64,000 bases of DNA, from positions 1-64,000 of the forward strand of contig JASANE010011868.1 of NCBI GenBank assembly GCA_030248225.1, given 5' to 3'. Shown one piece after another: positions 34,901 to 45,695 of this stretch (the first letter of the stretch is position 1; every line of letters starts with the position of its first letter). The stretch comes from Trileptium ribeirensis (Eukaryota > Nematoda > Enoplea > Enoplida > Thoracostomopsidae). The translations under genes were made by a program, and so were the position numbers. The notes beneath the pieces were generated by a model. It was not told where the DNA came from, did not search any database, and saw nothing but the letters and a program-made list of their open reading frames with translations.

Positions 34901-36861
34901 GTAAAAAATAATTTATTTATGACCAATCCGGAATGCCACTACCGCGAGTCGGCTATCGTATTTGGCTCTTCGATGTTTATTTATGCTCTTAGTTTTAATC
35001 AAAATTTATACTATCGTCCAATGAACCCTTTTTCACTTGTGTCTCACATATGACACAGAGTAGAGAAGCTACGGTGTTGCTGTGTTTCTATTGCGGCGTG
35101 CGTTTGACCGTTCGTCGTTATTCGGTCAAGTTGTGAGAATCCTTAAGCAACCAAGCAACAGGTCATAGATATAATAGCGGCTGGTGCACGAGAATCGCAG
35201 TCGAACATTCCTAGTTTAATCCGCCGCTGCGACAAAAGTTTGTTCAACATTGCACGAAATACAGATTAATTCACTCTTCAAAGCGTTCAAACAACGCCTT
35301 TTCTTCTTAGTTTGGCAGCTTTAGTGTCGAATAAATTGCGTTATCAAAATAAAAATAAATCAAAAAAGCATATAAAGAACTAAATATGGGTCAATGGTTC
35401 AATTAAATAATAAAGTAATTGAAATTTATTTAGCAGCAAATCAGTTACAAATGTAACCAGCTCGGCTGTATAAATGTTAAAATTATGTGAATTTTCTAAA
35501 CACAGTTTGCGTTTTAAAAGGGTCACAGCTTCTTAATATGTTAATGCTTTATACCGATCCCAATACTTACTACTTGAAAAGCGGCAGGCATGTGGGCAAA
35601 AACAGTCCGACAAAATTGTTGCATCAATGTTAATCATCCAGTGACACGAAAAGGAATGCATGATGAACAAATGAACAATCATGCGTTCGGCTGGGTCTCG
35701 AATCAAATCTCACTAAGCGATACCCCAATAGTTGAGCCATTAGGCCATTGGACTACTGATGTTTGCTTTTGTATGGCTGTAATACATAGCTGTATTGTTG
35801 AAAGTGTTGCCTTAACAAGGTTTTAATTTTTAAAACATAACTTACAAAGAAAATGCACATATCCAACAGCGTACTGAAATTTGCCTCTAGTGTCGCATCG
35901 CAGGTCCATCGCCGTTTTTGAGGCCGACATAATGATAACATCCGAGACTAAACTTTGACCGCCCAACAGTTATGTTGCGCATCAATTGCGGACAGTCTAG
36001 ATTTGGTCGGGTGATATTAGCATGGCTGAAACATTGCACCATTATATGACGCACAATCGAAAAAGGTCGAAAACAATGTCACAACTTGAGGGCTGTGACA
36101 AAAATGATATTTTTATATTTTTAACCTATACTTAATATTTTTATTGTGGTAAATCAATTTAAAAACATGATATTTAGAAATAATATGTTGCGCAGCCGTT
36201 GAAATCCCTTAAAATATTGTTTCTCATTACAATTGCACACATCTTCTTAAAATTGAGCAGTTAACTAATGTTTAATATTGAATATAAAATATAATTGAAT
36301 TTGAAAATTTATAAGTAGTTTAAGGTTCGTTCTATCTACTTAAGCGATTTCTCGGAAGACAATATACGTGTTCTTGAAGATTGGCGCGGCGGCGTATCTA
36401 TTTTCGACTGGTCAAATGTTATCGATTATTTAAAATGTCTTGAATGTGATTACGAACATCCATCAACAATGGAAAACGATGCCAAATCACGGGTAAACGG
36501 TGTATTTCGTTGTGATATCTTTTCGAGCGGAGTTATAATCGAAACGAAATCCGTCACGGCTGCTGAACAATTTGATATTGTCACTTGCATATATTGCATC
36601 GAAGCCGCTTGTACATCTGTACAAGATTATCATAAAGCCCTCGACAATGTATGCTCAAAAGTTCGACCTGGTGGCTACCTAATTTTGGGAGTTGTACTAG
36701 AAATGCCCTGGTACCAGTACAACTATGAACGATACAATAGTTGCTATCTAACTGAAGAAAGTTTTTTCGAAACTTTGGCAGCTGTCGGCATCGACGTGAC
36801 GAGTTGTAAGTTATTGTACAGTATTATACAAGGCCAAAGTCAAGCTGAGGTGCGTAAGTAG
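25662..36861 (+). CDS. Gene B: SAM-dependent N-methyltransferase, NNMT/PNMT/INMT family
   Basis: Two exons (25662-25937, 36325-36861) join in phase 0 to 270 residues, the usual length of this family of small cytosolic class I methyltransferases. Visible landmarks in order: FNPRAYLENFY near residue 35, corresponding to the family's FNPRxYLxxYY that closes over SAM; the glycine-rich SAM loop MLDVGSGPTIH near 74-84; YLSDFSEDN near 97-105, the acidic end of strand 2 that usually binds the SAM ribose; FDWSNVIDYL, as in NNMT; RCDIFSSG; a CIEAACTSVQDYHKAL region; and the motif RPGGYLILGVVL. The family transfers methyl from SAM to the nitrogen of nicotinamide, phenylethanolamine or other amines; the substrate here cannot be told from sequence. 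No stop or frameshift is seen. The 10.4-kb intron separates the SAM loop from the rest of the fold. The next best alternative, a pseudogene, is not supported. Confidence 0.9.
26362..27364 (-). mobile_element. Non-autonomous Helitron
   Basis: On the minus strand the element starts TCTATATATATAAGAGG (27364 downward) and ends GGCCAACTAG (26362), matching the 5' TC and 3' CTRR ends of Helitrons. It is inserted exactly between A (26361) and T (27365) with no target duplication, as expected of rolling-circle transposons. A GC-rich segment just inside the 3' end could form a weak hairpin. There is no Rep/helicase ORF. The interior is GC-richer than the host, with AACAACAACAGC-type repeats and four copies of an ATAGAACACGGTCCTCC-like motif. 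An open frame at 26606-26857 (minus, 83 codons) may be captured host sequence; I do not recognise it. Confidence 0.85.
27031..27046 (-). repeat. Second, internal Helitron 5' terminus
   Basis: Within the Helitron, minus-strand TCTATATATAAGAGG ending at 27045 repeats the outer 5' terminus. It is also followed by T on the + strand, as a true end would be. It suggests that two Helitron starts lie in tandem. Confidence 0.55.
27470..32460. other. Central part of gene B intron, nothing recognised
   Basis: About 5 kb of moderately AT-rich sequence with no tandem repeat, no terminal repeats and no open frame of protein character. It contrasts with the repeat-dense DNA on both sides. Confidence 0.5.
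32461..33240. repeat. 60-bp minisatellite, 13 units
   Basis: Units start at 32461 (divergent), 32521, 32581, 32641, 32701, 32761, 32821, 32881, 32942, 33001, 33061, 33121 and 33181. Core features are TTCACCGTGAATTTTTC, TTTTCATAGCTAGCAC and CCTGAACCTAGAATTGGCAG. Many units are identical, so amplification is recent. Because 60 is a multiple of 3, one minus-strand frame is open through most of the array and spells a 20-residue repeat (ELPILGSGYIVLAMKRKIHG). A 61-bp unit followed by a 59-bp unit breaks that frame in the middle, so I treat it as non-coding. Confidence 0.95.
33241..36324. other. Distal part of gene B intron
   Basis: No gene seen. A GC-richer patch at 34390-34680 contains the local palindrome CTTCCTTCGGAAGG and several CTTCCTTGAAGTTCGAGGAAG-like inverted pieces. 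The rest is plain AT-rich sequence apart from the SINE-like copy at 35135-35260. Confidence 0.45.
35135..35260 (+). repeat. tRNA-derived SINE-like element, copy 2
   Basis: CTTAAGCAACCAAGCAAC, an A-box-like TAGCGGCTGGTGC, a degenerate B box (CTAGTTTAATCC) followed by GCCGC, and the tail AACATTGCACGAAATACAG follow the same order as the copies at 17750 and 39594. This is the most diverged of the three in its internal promoter. Confidence 0.5.
36325..36861 (+). CDS. Gene B exon 2
   Basis: After the acceptor GTTTAAG the frame reads VRSIYLSDFSEDNIRVLEDW and continues 178 codons to a TAG stop. The start was placed so the residues continue the methyltransferase fold from exon 1 without gap. The acceptor has a weak pyrimidine tract, so a shift of a few codons is possible. 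The C-terminus ends QAEVRK, comparable with the basic ends of family members. Confidence 0.85.
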   Translation, partial: VRSIYLSDFSEDNIRVLEDWRGGVSIFDWSNVIDYLKCLECDYEHPSTMENDAKSRVNGVFRCDIFSSGVIIETKSVTAAEQFDIVTCIYCIEAACTSVQDYHKALDNVCSKVRPGGYLILGVVLEMPWYQYNYERYNSCYLTEESFFETLAAVGIDVTSCKLLYSIIQGQSQAEVRK

Positions 36862-38719
36862 TGTGCAGGTAGTGTTGTTGTCGATACACTAATCTTAATT
36901 CTGAGCGTTATCCTAGTCTTAGGTTATGAGCTTACACTTGCACCAAACACTAAGTCGCGAGATGTAGGTCCCGCACTCTGCACCAAGCTGTTGATTTTTA
37001 GGGATATAACTTCACTCTCCTCAGGTTGATTAAGACCGATAATAATATATAAAACGATATGGTATAAACAAGCAGGTTTAGGCTTAATCTTTCGACTGGT
37101 TCGCCATGTGATAACCGGAATGACGGGTGTTGTTGCCTGAGCTTCGAAACTACCAGCTTGAGGTTAGTGAGAATAGACCTTGGTTCTAGGAGCGCGCGCA
37201 CAAAAATTTCTGAATCGCATGCGTCCATGCAAATTGCAGGATTACACACAGCCACTAGTGCAATACCTACGGTGTTAGAGAGTGTTTTAGCGGTCGCGAA
37301 GCCCGCAAATTGTAGTTTTATATCTTCGGCTTTGTAAGATCAACATTATGAAATCTATTCTGTAGTAATGGGTGCGTATGTAAAGTGTCTTTCGACAACG
37401 AGTTTCACTTTTCCAGCTAGAACGCGAAGACATTATATTCTTATAGCCCAACTCCCTACCGCGTCAGTAATCATAAATAGAAATTCGGCGAGATTTTGGG
37501 CAGTTAACGATATTATGAAATTGATTAGACCCTCACGACTTTTCTGACAGCTACGAGTTAATATGAAACGCAGTTCTTTTAAAAACTCTAATTTTGTCAC
37601 GGGTACATATGGCGCGGAAAGCTCTGTTCGTAGCACATGTTTTGACCTCAATTTCCGGCATTAGTACATATTTTATATAAAAACGAAATGTGCCGAATGT
37701 CCGGAAACCTGCGGTCCCATTTAATGAAAGGGGTTGAAACGATTGATTCCCATTACTGTGTGTATGATAAAATGAGGTGCTTCATTTTATTGGGACGGTT
37801 GATATCGAATTGATGATATAGCTCTGTTTATTGGGAATGTTTGCAAGATTGAATGGTTTATCCTTAGTGAGTGTTGTCTTAGTTTGAGAGCCTTTATTGC
37901 AATCACTTATGCTTCTGAAATGACGGACGCAGCTGGATTGTATAAATTCCAAACATAATACTATATGACCCCAAACCATACTCAATGGTCAACTGAATGC
38001 GTGCGAACTTTTGGACTTAAAGCTGAGATCAAGTGGGCGCAAATTTTAGTAAGTCCGAGGCGCGACTTTGACTGATTGTCTAAATGTGTGGCGTGATTTT
38101 TAGGTTCCTGCGGGAAGTTGATAACGTGACCTGCTTACAGATCAATATTCCATGCACTATTCACTATAGTATTCTCACATGAAAGTTATTCCGCTCAAAT
38201 AGGCTGGCAATAATATCGTGTTAATTTTTATCAGTTCCTAACCAGTACTACTTCTTGATTGACTTTTTAATTGGGAATCGTCATTTAAGTGTTCCTGACA
38301 TTACATTTGTGCATCATAGTTGTTAATTTAATGTAAGGCTCTCTGAATGGGTTCTCAATGCGGTTCGGTTGGTATATTAAGCGATTTACTTTGTATAGAT
38401 CGGGCTGGGGACTATAACCGAAAGACCCAACAAAATTTGGTCAAATTAACGAAAATTCTAATCATAAGCGTTTATCTTGGACATATTACTTCCACAGGCA
38501 ACCACCTCCTGTCATATCCACTGTGAAAAATGTTTGTTTAGCCACAAATAATACTAATGGGCTGATACCAGCCTGAAACATTGTGTTGTTTGATGCCTTC
38601 TTCCTAACGGACTGACATATATTGGTAATACTACAGTTGTAGACGTGTAGGTTTAACCAGCACGTAAAAATCTAACCCAATAGCTTCATCGGTTGCTACA
38701 GCTTTAGTGCTTAAACATA
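36862..38719. other. Downstream of gene B, no gene seen
   Basis: No AATAAA close to the stop codon was found; the nearest clear one is about 2 kb away (38884-38890), inside a transposon. No repeats or genes were recognised. The block 38390-38720 shares short phrases (GGGCTGATA..AGCCTGAAACAT) with 61178-61205. Confidence 0.45.
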
Positions 38720-39124
38720 CAGGGGCGTAACGGTGAGGCGAAATATGAATGGTCCAGACATAATTATCAATTGACAACAAGCTGAAAAGTGGGGGTCTGG
38801 TTAAAGCATTGTATAAATGTGCAATAGAAATTTGATAGCTCCTTTACCCAAAGAAGGGTCGAACATGTAGAAATACCCTTGTAGAATAAAGAAATGGATG
38901 ATGGGGCTGAGACCAAAATATTAGAAATAAGTGTCCGGGCCAACGGACAGGGTTTAATTTACCAGCATATACATATGTAAAAAATAAGTGATGTTAACAG
39001 AAACTGTTATAAGGCTAACAATTTGGAGGGAAGGGGTGGGCTCCGAAACCCACAGGCTAAAAAGTGGAGGGTGCGGACTCCACTCGCCCTCTCCCCTCCC
39101 ATCCCCCGGGCTGTTACGCCCGTG
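38720..39124. mobile_element. hAT-like non-autonomous element
   Basis: The left end CAGGGGCGTAACGG and, read inward from the right, CACGGGCGTAACAG are inverted repeats. Flanking octamers TAAACATA and GCAACGTA agree at 5 of 8 positions, consistent with a decayed hAT duplication. The right half has a GC-rich segment (39020-39110) with GGTGGGCTCCGAAACCCAC. No ORF for a transposase. The termini resemble those of the 17313-17505 MITE. Confidence 0.65.
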
Positions 39125-39593
39125 GCAACGTAATTTCACAAATTACATAGCATATAACGTAAATATTGAAAACACTAGCTATGTGATCTATTGTGTTAAA
39201 CTTTGTTAAAATATTAAAATTTTCACTTTGGTTTTAGACATTTTATGGTGTATATTATTCAATAAAGTAATTATCACAAACTATGTATGATTCTACCGTG
39301 CCTGCCTACCCTTTCCTACAAAATAACTCAGTAAGCCAGAATGTTTATCTTTGAGTTCAGTAATACCATGGTTGAAACATATTTTCCGAATTAATGTGTA
39401 CTATTATCTAGAGTGTAACGCAACGGTAATTAATAAACCTAGTATCCCATTTCTTGACTAATAAAAATATTGCACATATTCCAATGACAATGTCGTGCTT
39501 ATTGGGTTCAAATTGACCCAACGCACACTGTGTTACATAGTGTTAACTGAGTTTGTCGCGTGTTGGCTGGGCGTTGATTGTCGCTCGCTTAGC

Positions 39594-39745
39594 GAGGTTC
39601 CATAAAGAACCGAGCAACCATTTTTAGAATTTACAATTTTTAGCTCAGTTGCTTGCATAAAATGCTTTCACTCGTACAATGCGGGTTCGCTCCATCCGCC
39701 GGCTTGCATTTTTTAACATTGCAAGATACACAATTTAATTAGGAA
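39594..39745 (+). repeat. tRNA-derived SINE-like element, copy 3
   Basis: This copy has the best internal pol III promoter: A box TAGCTCAGTTG at 39641-39651 and B box GGGTTCGCTCC at 39683-39693, 31 bp apart, as in a tRNA. It is preceded by AAGAACCGAGCAACC and followed by GCAAGATACACAATTTAATT, both shared with the copy at 17750. The acceptor stem does not pair, so it is not a functional tRNA gene. Confidence 0.65.
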
Positions 39746-42700
39746 ATAAATTTAGGAGTTCGTGCTGCTGGGGTTAACCACGTCGAATAGTTAGGCATCA
39801 CTGGGTCAGTTTTCGATATCTGCCATTGATTATTTCAGCTAGCAACGGTATCAGATCTTCTATCTTTTAAACAGCATTCCCAGTGGCAGATCCAGGAGTT
39901 CACGACGGGCCGGGAGACCCGGGGCGCCGCACCCGTGCTTTCTCTTGAAGCGACACGCCCCCAGCCTCGCTTTCGAGTTACCCCGCCCTCAGCCTCTTCT
40001 GAGGCGCTGCATCCATGCAAGGCGTACCAAGGACGTGCAAAAAATTTTACAGCACTATTACAAAAATTTAAAGGCGAAGTTAGCGACGGTTTTGAAGCAA
40101 CATTCTTAAGAACGATTTCGTTTACTCTCCTCGCTTACCCTACCAGTCGACAAACAGTGTATACTTATACATGTTTTGGTGGGGTTGGGAGGATCCGATC
40201 CAAGGATCTATCTTTCGACCCGTCCTTGGCTGGCCGCACATAATCTAAGCAATACGATGAGTTTTATCACATTATGAGTATTTTTCATGAATTTTTATCA
40301 CCTCATTTTAGTATAAGTTAAAAGCGCTTGCAGAACTCGATAGGCCTTGTTTCTGTAATCCTGTCAAAGTTGTTAGAGGTGAACTGTTGAATTGAGCCGC
40401 CTACGTCATTAAAACATCCTACACAACTAAAATAGCTAGGTATATAAGACTTATAGACAATATATATTTGGAAAACTCAAAATAGTTTTGAATACATTTT
40501 GAGTGCTATGAGCAGTTCAATTGAAACTTGTTTTTTATGTTTCCATTTTCAGCTTCAACAGTTTATCGGAATCACGACGGAATTGTTTTGTTGATGGCGC
40601 AAATACCAGAAAAATAATTATTACTATACTGATTGAACATATTCATTTTTATCGACGTCTGATCCCTGATTTATGGTGAATAATTTTATATACGTTCAAG
40701 ATCATAGTCGGTTTATATAGACATACACTGCGAGAACGTTTACTTACAAAATACAAAACCTATTTTATATTCAAGAAGTCAACACAATGTTTTGGTTTAA
40801 ACATTCCTGTACAGGCGCAGATCGTAGATGGATGCGTCCCCCAAAAATCAGATAACGTAAGATCAAAAGCTCTTGGTGGGAAAATTGATTCTCAATTTCA
40901 TATTCTGCAAACTTCAGGATTCTCGCCAAGATTTCTGGCAACCTCCTTTCCGCAAACTTTAGATGTAATCTGTGTCAATGCATTCCCGAATTAATAATTG
41001 GTCATGGCATTTGTCTTTTAACCATATAATTAAAATTAAAATAATTTTAAAATTTCCTGAAGAAAATTTCCGTAATTGCTTATCCTAAAACGTCATGTTT
41101 GCCTAAGAAAGGATTAATTTTGAAATAATTATGCGTTTGCATAAAAATCTGCAGTTATGGCCATAGTTTTGTGAAATGATTTTATGAAAATAACTGATGA
41201 TGTTACAAATAATTTAAAAATTAAAAAAGGGTATATAATTTAAAAAAATTTTTTATCCTCGAGGGTAATGTGCAATATTGCACATACTTATCTTCACAAC
41301 CACGAATTTGCAATTCACATTTATTAATTTAAAATAAATAGCAATACACATATTTATTCCTGGTGCCTAATAATATTACAGCTAACCATTATACTTATCC
41401 TCACGTGAAAATCGTTAACCGCTATTCCAAACAGTCGTCTCGCACTATATATATATACCTTGCGCCCCACCACTCTAAGTAGGTGTTGGCCCCACTTAAA
41501 TAGTATGTTTCTCTTTTTCCAATAGTCGTTGTTCCTCACTGTAAATTCCTTAAAAGAAGTTCTGTCCATATTTATTATATGTGAATCTTTTTCTTAAAAC
41601 GCAATGACAAGAAGCTTGTGCAGAAATTTATCCTATTTTCCTTTTGGATATAATGTAATACCGATCTTGGTACTACAAACCGCATCGGATCCAAATATCA
41701 ATACTCAATCTGACAGTTCCTAGACTTGACTCGACCGGATCCAGTGTGTCAGGATACATATTATGTATTTGCTGTACAAAATATACGAAATGAAAACAGT
41801 AACAAAAGTTTAGAATTCTACGTTAGCGTCCCAGTATATTTTGTGCTGTACTTAGTAGTAGTAGTAAATTGTTTATTACCGGTCATTAAATGTTGCATCT
41901 GGATGGGTTTTGCATCCGGAATTAAGGTCATAATAGCGAGGCCGTCATTAAAGAATAGCCTGACTGCAACACCCTCTGCGAGCCTTATACAAGCAATATA
42001 CCACGAATTTACGGTACACGTGACAATATGTTTATAAACAAACTACAGAATAAACGAATTAAATCAGAAAGAGGTGCAAATCATCTTAATTTTCTCATTA
42101 GTGGTTTCCATCTAATTTCAAGGATTTTTGTTAAATCCACTATATGAAGCGGTCTCTTGAAATTATGCTTATAGTTATAGCACTTGTATTCTCATAGGTC
42201 ATGGCTGAGCCATGTTGGGTTTGTGCAAAATTCTGTAAGGTTCGCAGATAGAACATGATATATGACATTTGGGGTTCATTGCTGGATATGAATTTGACCC
42301 AACGTCTCATATTGGGTCTGCGACAAGACCCTACCCGGCTCTACCTGACTTGGGCCCTACACGACTGCAGTCTCGACTTGGTACACCAAAAGACAAGTTT
42401 CCTTTTCTGACTGATTATAAATCAAACTGAATATATACTGCTGGATTGAATTTCAGTTCGTTCACCAACATGACACAGTTAAATCCTTAATACAATTATT
42501 TGATGTTATCTAATTGCGTACCATAACATACAATTATAAGTGTTTTGGCTTGTCACCTGCGACTTATCTGCTTTGAAATAGTTGCCCACTTCTCACGTTG
42601 GTTGGACATTGAAGAGTTCAGCTAAAGTAGTGCATTACGCTTAAAATACCATTAAATGAGTTTATAACCGTTGAGTTGGAAACTCTAGCTCACACAAACT

Positions 42701-42994
42701 ATTATGCATGAGTAAACTTAAGCTGCGCCGCCTACCATCCTCTTTAACATCATATACAAAATATTGTTAGAGAACAAACTAATAGTTACAATAGCCTAAT
42801 GCCATTTTTATACTTTTCCATTCTGCGAATGCTTAATATCTAATTACAAAAACGTTCAAGTTACGTTAGCTGACACAATACACCTTTTTACACTTTCGCC
42901 ATAACTGCGTTCAGAAACGCTAAATGAGGATACTTGCATTTTGAAATTTTTCGTTATGTAAACACAATTCTTGATATTCTTAACGGTCTGATTG
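39746..42994. other. Intergenic DNA, no gene seen
   Basis: A GC-rich patch at 39880-40020 starts CAGTGGCAGATCCAGGAG, reminiscent of a hAT-like terminus, but no matching right end was found. The open frame at 41726-42037 has a hydrophobic stretch but no start context, splice sites or composition that would support a gene. The remainder is AT-rich. Confidence 0.4.
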
Positions 42995-43850
42995 GTTCGC
43001 AAACAGTTGTATGATGTATACAATTCTATAAATTTTGTGTGCGAACAGATCGAGCATTCTTATGCGAAAAATTGTTCGCGAACATAAAGTACTGTTGAGA
43101 TCAAGCTATTCGCGAACACGCATACATGTCCTAACATTACGTTAATACTAAAAAAGATATCAACTATGCGTTTATTGTTCGCGAACGTATGTCCATAACT
43201 AAAATATGTTAAAATAATTATGCCAAAAAAGCTTATCAAATTTTAACTGGAAATCCGGAAGCCGAATGCAGAATATCGATATATCCGTATGTTTTGTTCG
43301 CAAACATGAAATGGGTCGACAATGGACGTGCAAGAGTATTTTGGTGGAAATTGCAAGTCAACACTTTAATATTAACATTTCCTAGTTAAAGTTGTTCGCG
43401 AACGTCACAATTTTTTGATCGATAAACGGGTGCGTTTGGGTTTACACATAAAAACCTGTTCGAGAACATTGATATGGTGATATAACACGGGGTAGTGAAC
43501 ACTGATCCCATACCTGAATTAAATTAACCACGAGCTAAATGTCGAAAATATCAAGAGAAATGCAAAGAAAAATGTTTATGCATGAAACACAAGACGTTCG
43601 CGAACATCACATTTGAACGGGCATTCCTTATAAATCAGTATCATACTTCAGTCACAGCAGTGACTCCGGAAATTATTATTTGAGTTATTGTGAAAATGGC
43701 GTTAGCGAATCTTTTAAATATAATTATAACAGTAGATTATTAAGTTCCCGAACAGGATTATAAAATCGAAAAATGTCGTGTTTGCGTTCGATAACAAAAT
43801 CGAAAATTCACGACTTTAACCTATAGTCGAGAAGTAACGTGTTCGCGAAT
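42995..43850. repeat. Cluster of the palindrome GTTCGCGAAC
   Basis: Eleven copies of GTTCGCGAAC or close variants occur within 856 bp. TTCGCGAA is exact at 43074, 43108, 43177, 43394, 43596 and 43841. One- or two-base variants (GTTCGCAAAC, GTTCGAGAAC, GTTCCCGAAC, GTTCGATAAC) begin at 42995, 43296, 43458, 43744 and 43786. The sequence between the sites is not repeated and the spacing is irregular (34 to 148 bp). Such sites are nearly absent elsewhere in the window; one TTCGCGAA lies in the Helitron near 26788. The pattern resembles an array of binding sites for a dimeric protein. No gene is adjacent on either side. Confidence 0.7.
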
Positions 43851-44379
43851 TCTTTTGAAGCAATCAGTAACAAGTCTATTTCTTTTTCATTTACGATTTT
43901 TATGCATTACCTAAAAGCCCATTTTTTGTGCTCATATAATTTCATGGATTTCGTGTACACTGAACGAGCATTGCCAATCGCTAATTTCAAAAGAGGATGA
44001 AAGGCGACACAGCTTAAGTTTAGTCATGCATTAGTTCTGTTGCAACGGCTACGTTAATTGGAAATTTTTGGGCAAAAGTGCAATAATTACGCATGCAAAA
44101 TTGTCCAAAGTGAAAGCTTAATGACTGTGTCCTATGACCTGTCTTTTCCATTTGAGTTCAAAGATCACAAGTGTAGATTTGTAATTCACCTTTTACAACA
44201 ACTATTTTATCGATTTTAACTTTATCAGTAAATAGCCTAGATAGCCTTAATTGCATCGACCTATCTGTATTGTATTTTCCAGCGGTGCTCATCGCCTGAC
44301 AATCCAACGGTCTCAGCGTAACATCTAGTATCAATATTTCGATACCACGCATTTTCACAAAGACGATTTTTCATAATAA

Positions 44380-44660
44380 TGAATCAATATAGGGCCCATG
44401 CTGTCCATCCTTATTTATAGTATTGGAGTTGTCCTCAACCATATGCAACAAACAGCTGAACTGAATCACATATTACTGAAGGCCGTGAAATACATAAATT
44501 ACGGCACTTCAATAATGAATAAATATAGGGCCCATGTTATCCATCCTTATTATAGTCTTGCCGTTGTCGTCAACTATAAGCAGCAAACAGCTTAACTGAA
44601 TCACATATTACTGACGGCCGTGAAATACATAAAATACGGCACTTCAATAATGAATAAATG
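44380..44660 (+). repeat. 136-bp tandem duplication
   Basis: AGGGCCCATG starts at 44391 and 44527. Both units contain CAACAAACAGCT or CAGCAAACAGCT, CTGAATCACATATTACTGA and GGCCGTGAAATACATAAA. A short partial third start (AATGAATAAATGTAGGGC) follows at about 44648. Units are about 90% alike by eye, with a few small indels. Confidence 0.8.
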
Positions 44661-45292
44661 TAGGGCACTTCAATAATTAATATCGTTGTTTTTGTGATGA
44701 TTTACGTTGCTTAGAAACAATTCGTGCAATTTCATGCGCTGTCATCGTTGTAAGTCACTCATAATTGTGAGTACACAATTATACCCCAGGCGATTAAATA
44801 ATGCTGCCTTGAAGAATTTAATTCAGATAATTACCACTTACAGCTGGGCCTCTAGTGCACTAAAGTTCGACAAGGTACGCAATTTTTGTGTCAAAGCTGT
44901 AGAAAATAGAGATAACTATAGTAATTTGTTGCAATGATATAGGTGTGTTGTTGTGCCGTTTTTCTAATTTTGGTAACTCCAAGCTACGCCGATGCTCCAA
45001 ATGAATTTAATAATTTTGTGCTATATTTTGTAGAGATTAATATAGTGGCGTATTTATTACGTAGCTAATCAGCGTGATATCGGAATATGGTTTTTTCTTT
45101 TCGTTTTTTACATATTAAGCTCCAGTTTTACCGGTAGAAGGAATTCGCTGGCCGAGGTTCTAAGTATTAATGGATTAAAAAATTATTAAAATTAACTTAA
45201 CTCTGACCCGATGACTACCTATAAATTTGTTTTGTTTGCATCATCTCAGCGTAATATCTTTCACATGAAGTCAAGTTTGTAAGTTTGATGCT

Positions 45293-45695
45293 TTAGTTGT
45301 TTATTTATTGATGAAAAGCATAATTTTGTATAAATTTCTTCCTACAACATAGTTAATATCACTCAAGATACACGGCGCTAAAGAAATTTGATATCTATGA
45401 AGCAGTTTTATGGTCCTGCGTACTAGTACTTTTCTAGTAAAATACGCTGCGCTAGGATATTTCCAGGTGATACAAGGTATGATTTGAACTTTCAGTTGTT
45501 TATTTCTTGATGAAAAGGGTAATTTTGGATAAATTTCTTCTTAAAACATTTAATATCATTCAAGATACCCGGTGCAAAAGAAATTTGATATCTATGATGC
45601 AGTTTTATGGTGCTGCGTAGAAGTACTTTTCTAGTTAAGATACGCAGTGCTAGCATATTTTGAGTGATACAAAGTAAAATTTGAACCGAAAGTAC
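45293..45695 (+). repeat. 200-bp tandem duplication
   Basis: GTTGTTTATTT begins at 45295 and 45495. Shared blocks include TTGATGAAAAG, TAAATTTCTTC, AAGATAC.CGG, AAAGAAATTTGATATCTATG, GCAGTTTTATGGT and GTACTTTTCTAGT. The copies have diverged by scattered substitutions and small gaps. No coding signal. Confidence 0.8.

Larger units (their letters stand above)
25938..36324 (+). other. Gene B intron 1 (10.4 kb)
   Basis: GTATAT donor, TAGTTTAAG acceptor. It contains a hAT-like element interrupted by a Helitron (26131-27462), about 5 kb without any repeat or gene I can identify (27470-32460), the 60-bp minisatellite (32461-33240), a GC-richer patch with local palindromes (34390-34680) and a SINE-like copy (35135-35260). 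Short open frames such as 29849-30037 and 35590-35826 show no protein features. Confidence 0.7.

Noticed and set aside
39641..39700. tRNA gene
   Set aside because: A and B boxes are present but the acceptor and anticodon stems do not pair; the sequence recurs as a dispersed element, so it is a SINE.
39880..40260. hAT-like element starting CAGTGGCAGATCCAGG
   Set aside because: No inverted right end or 8-bp duplication could be found.
41726..42037. 103-codon ORF with a hydrophobic segment
   Set aside because: AT-rich valine/tyrosine codons produce such stretches by chance; no splice sites or start context.
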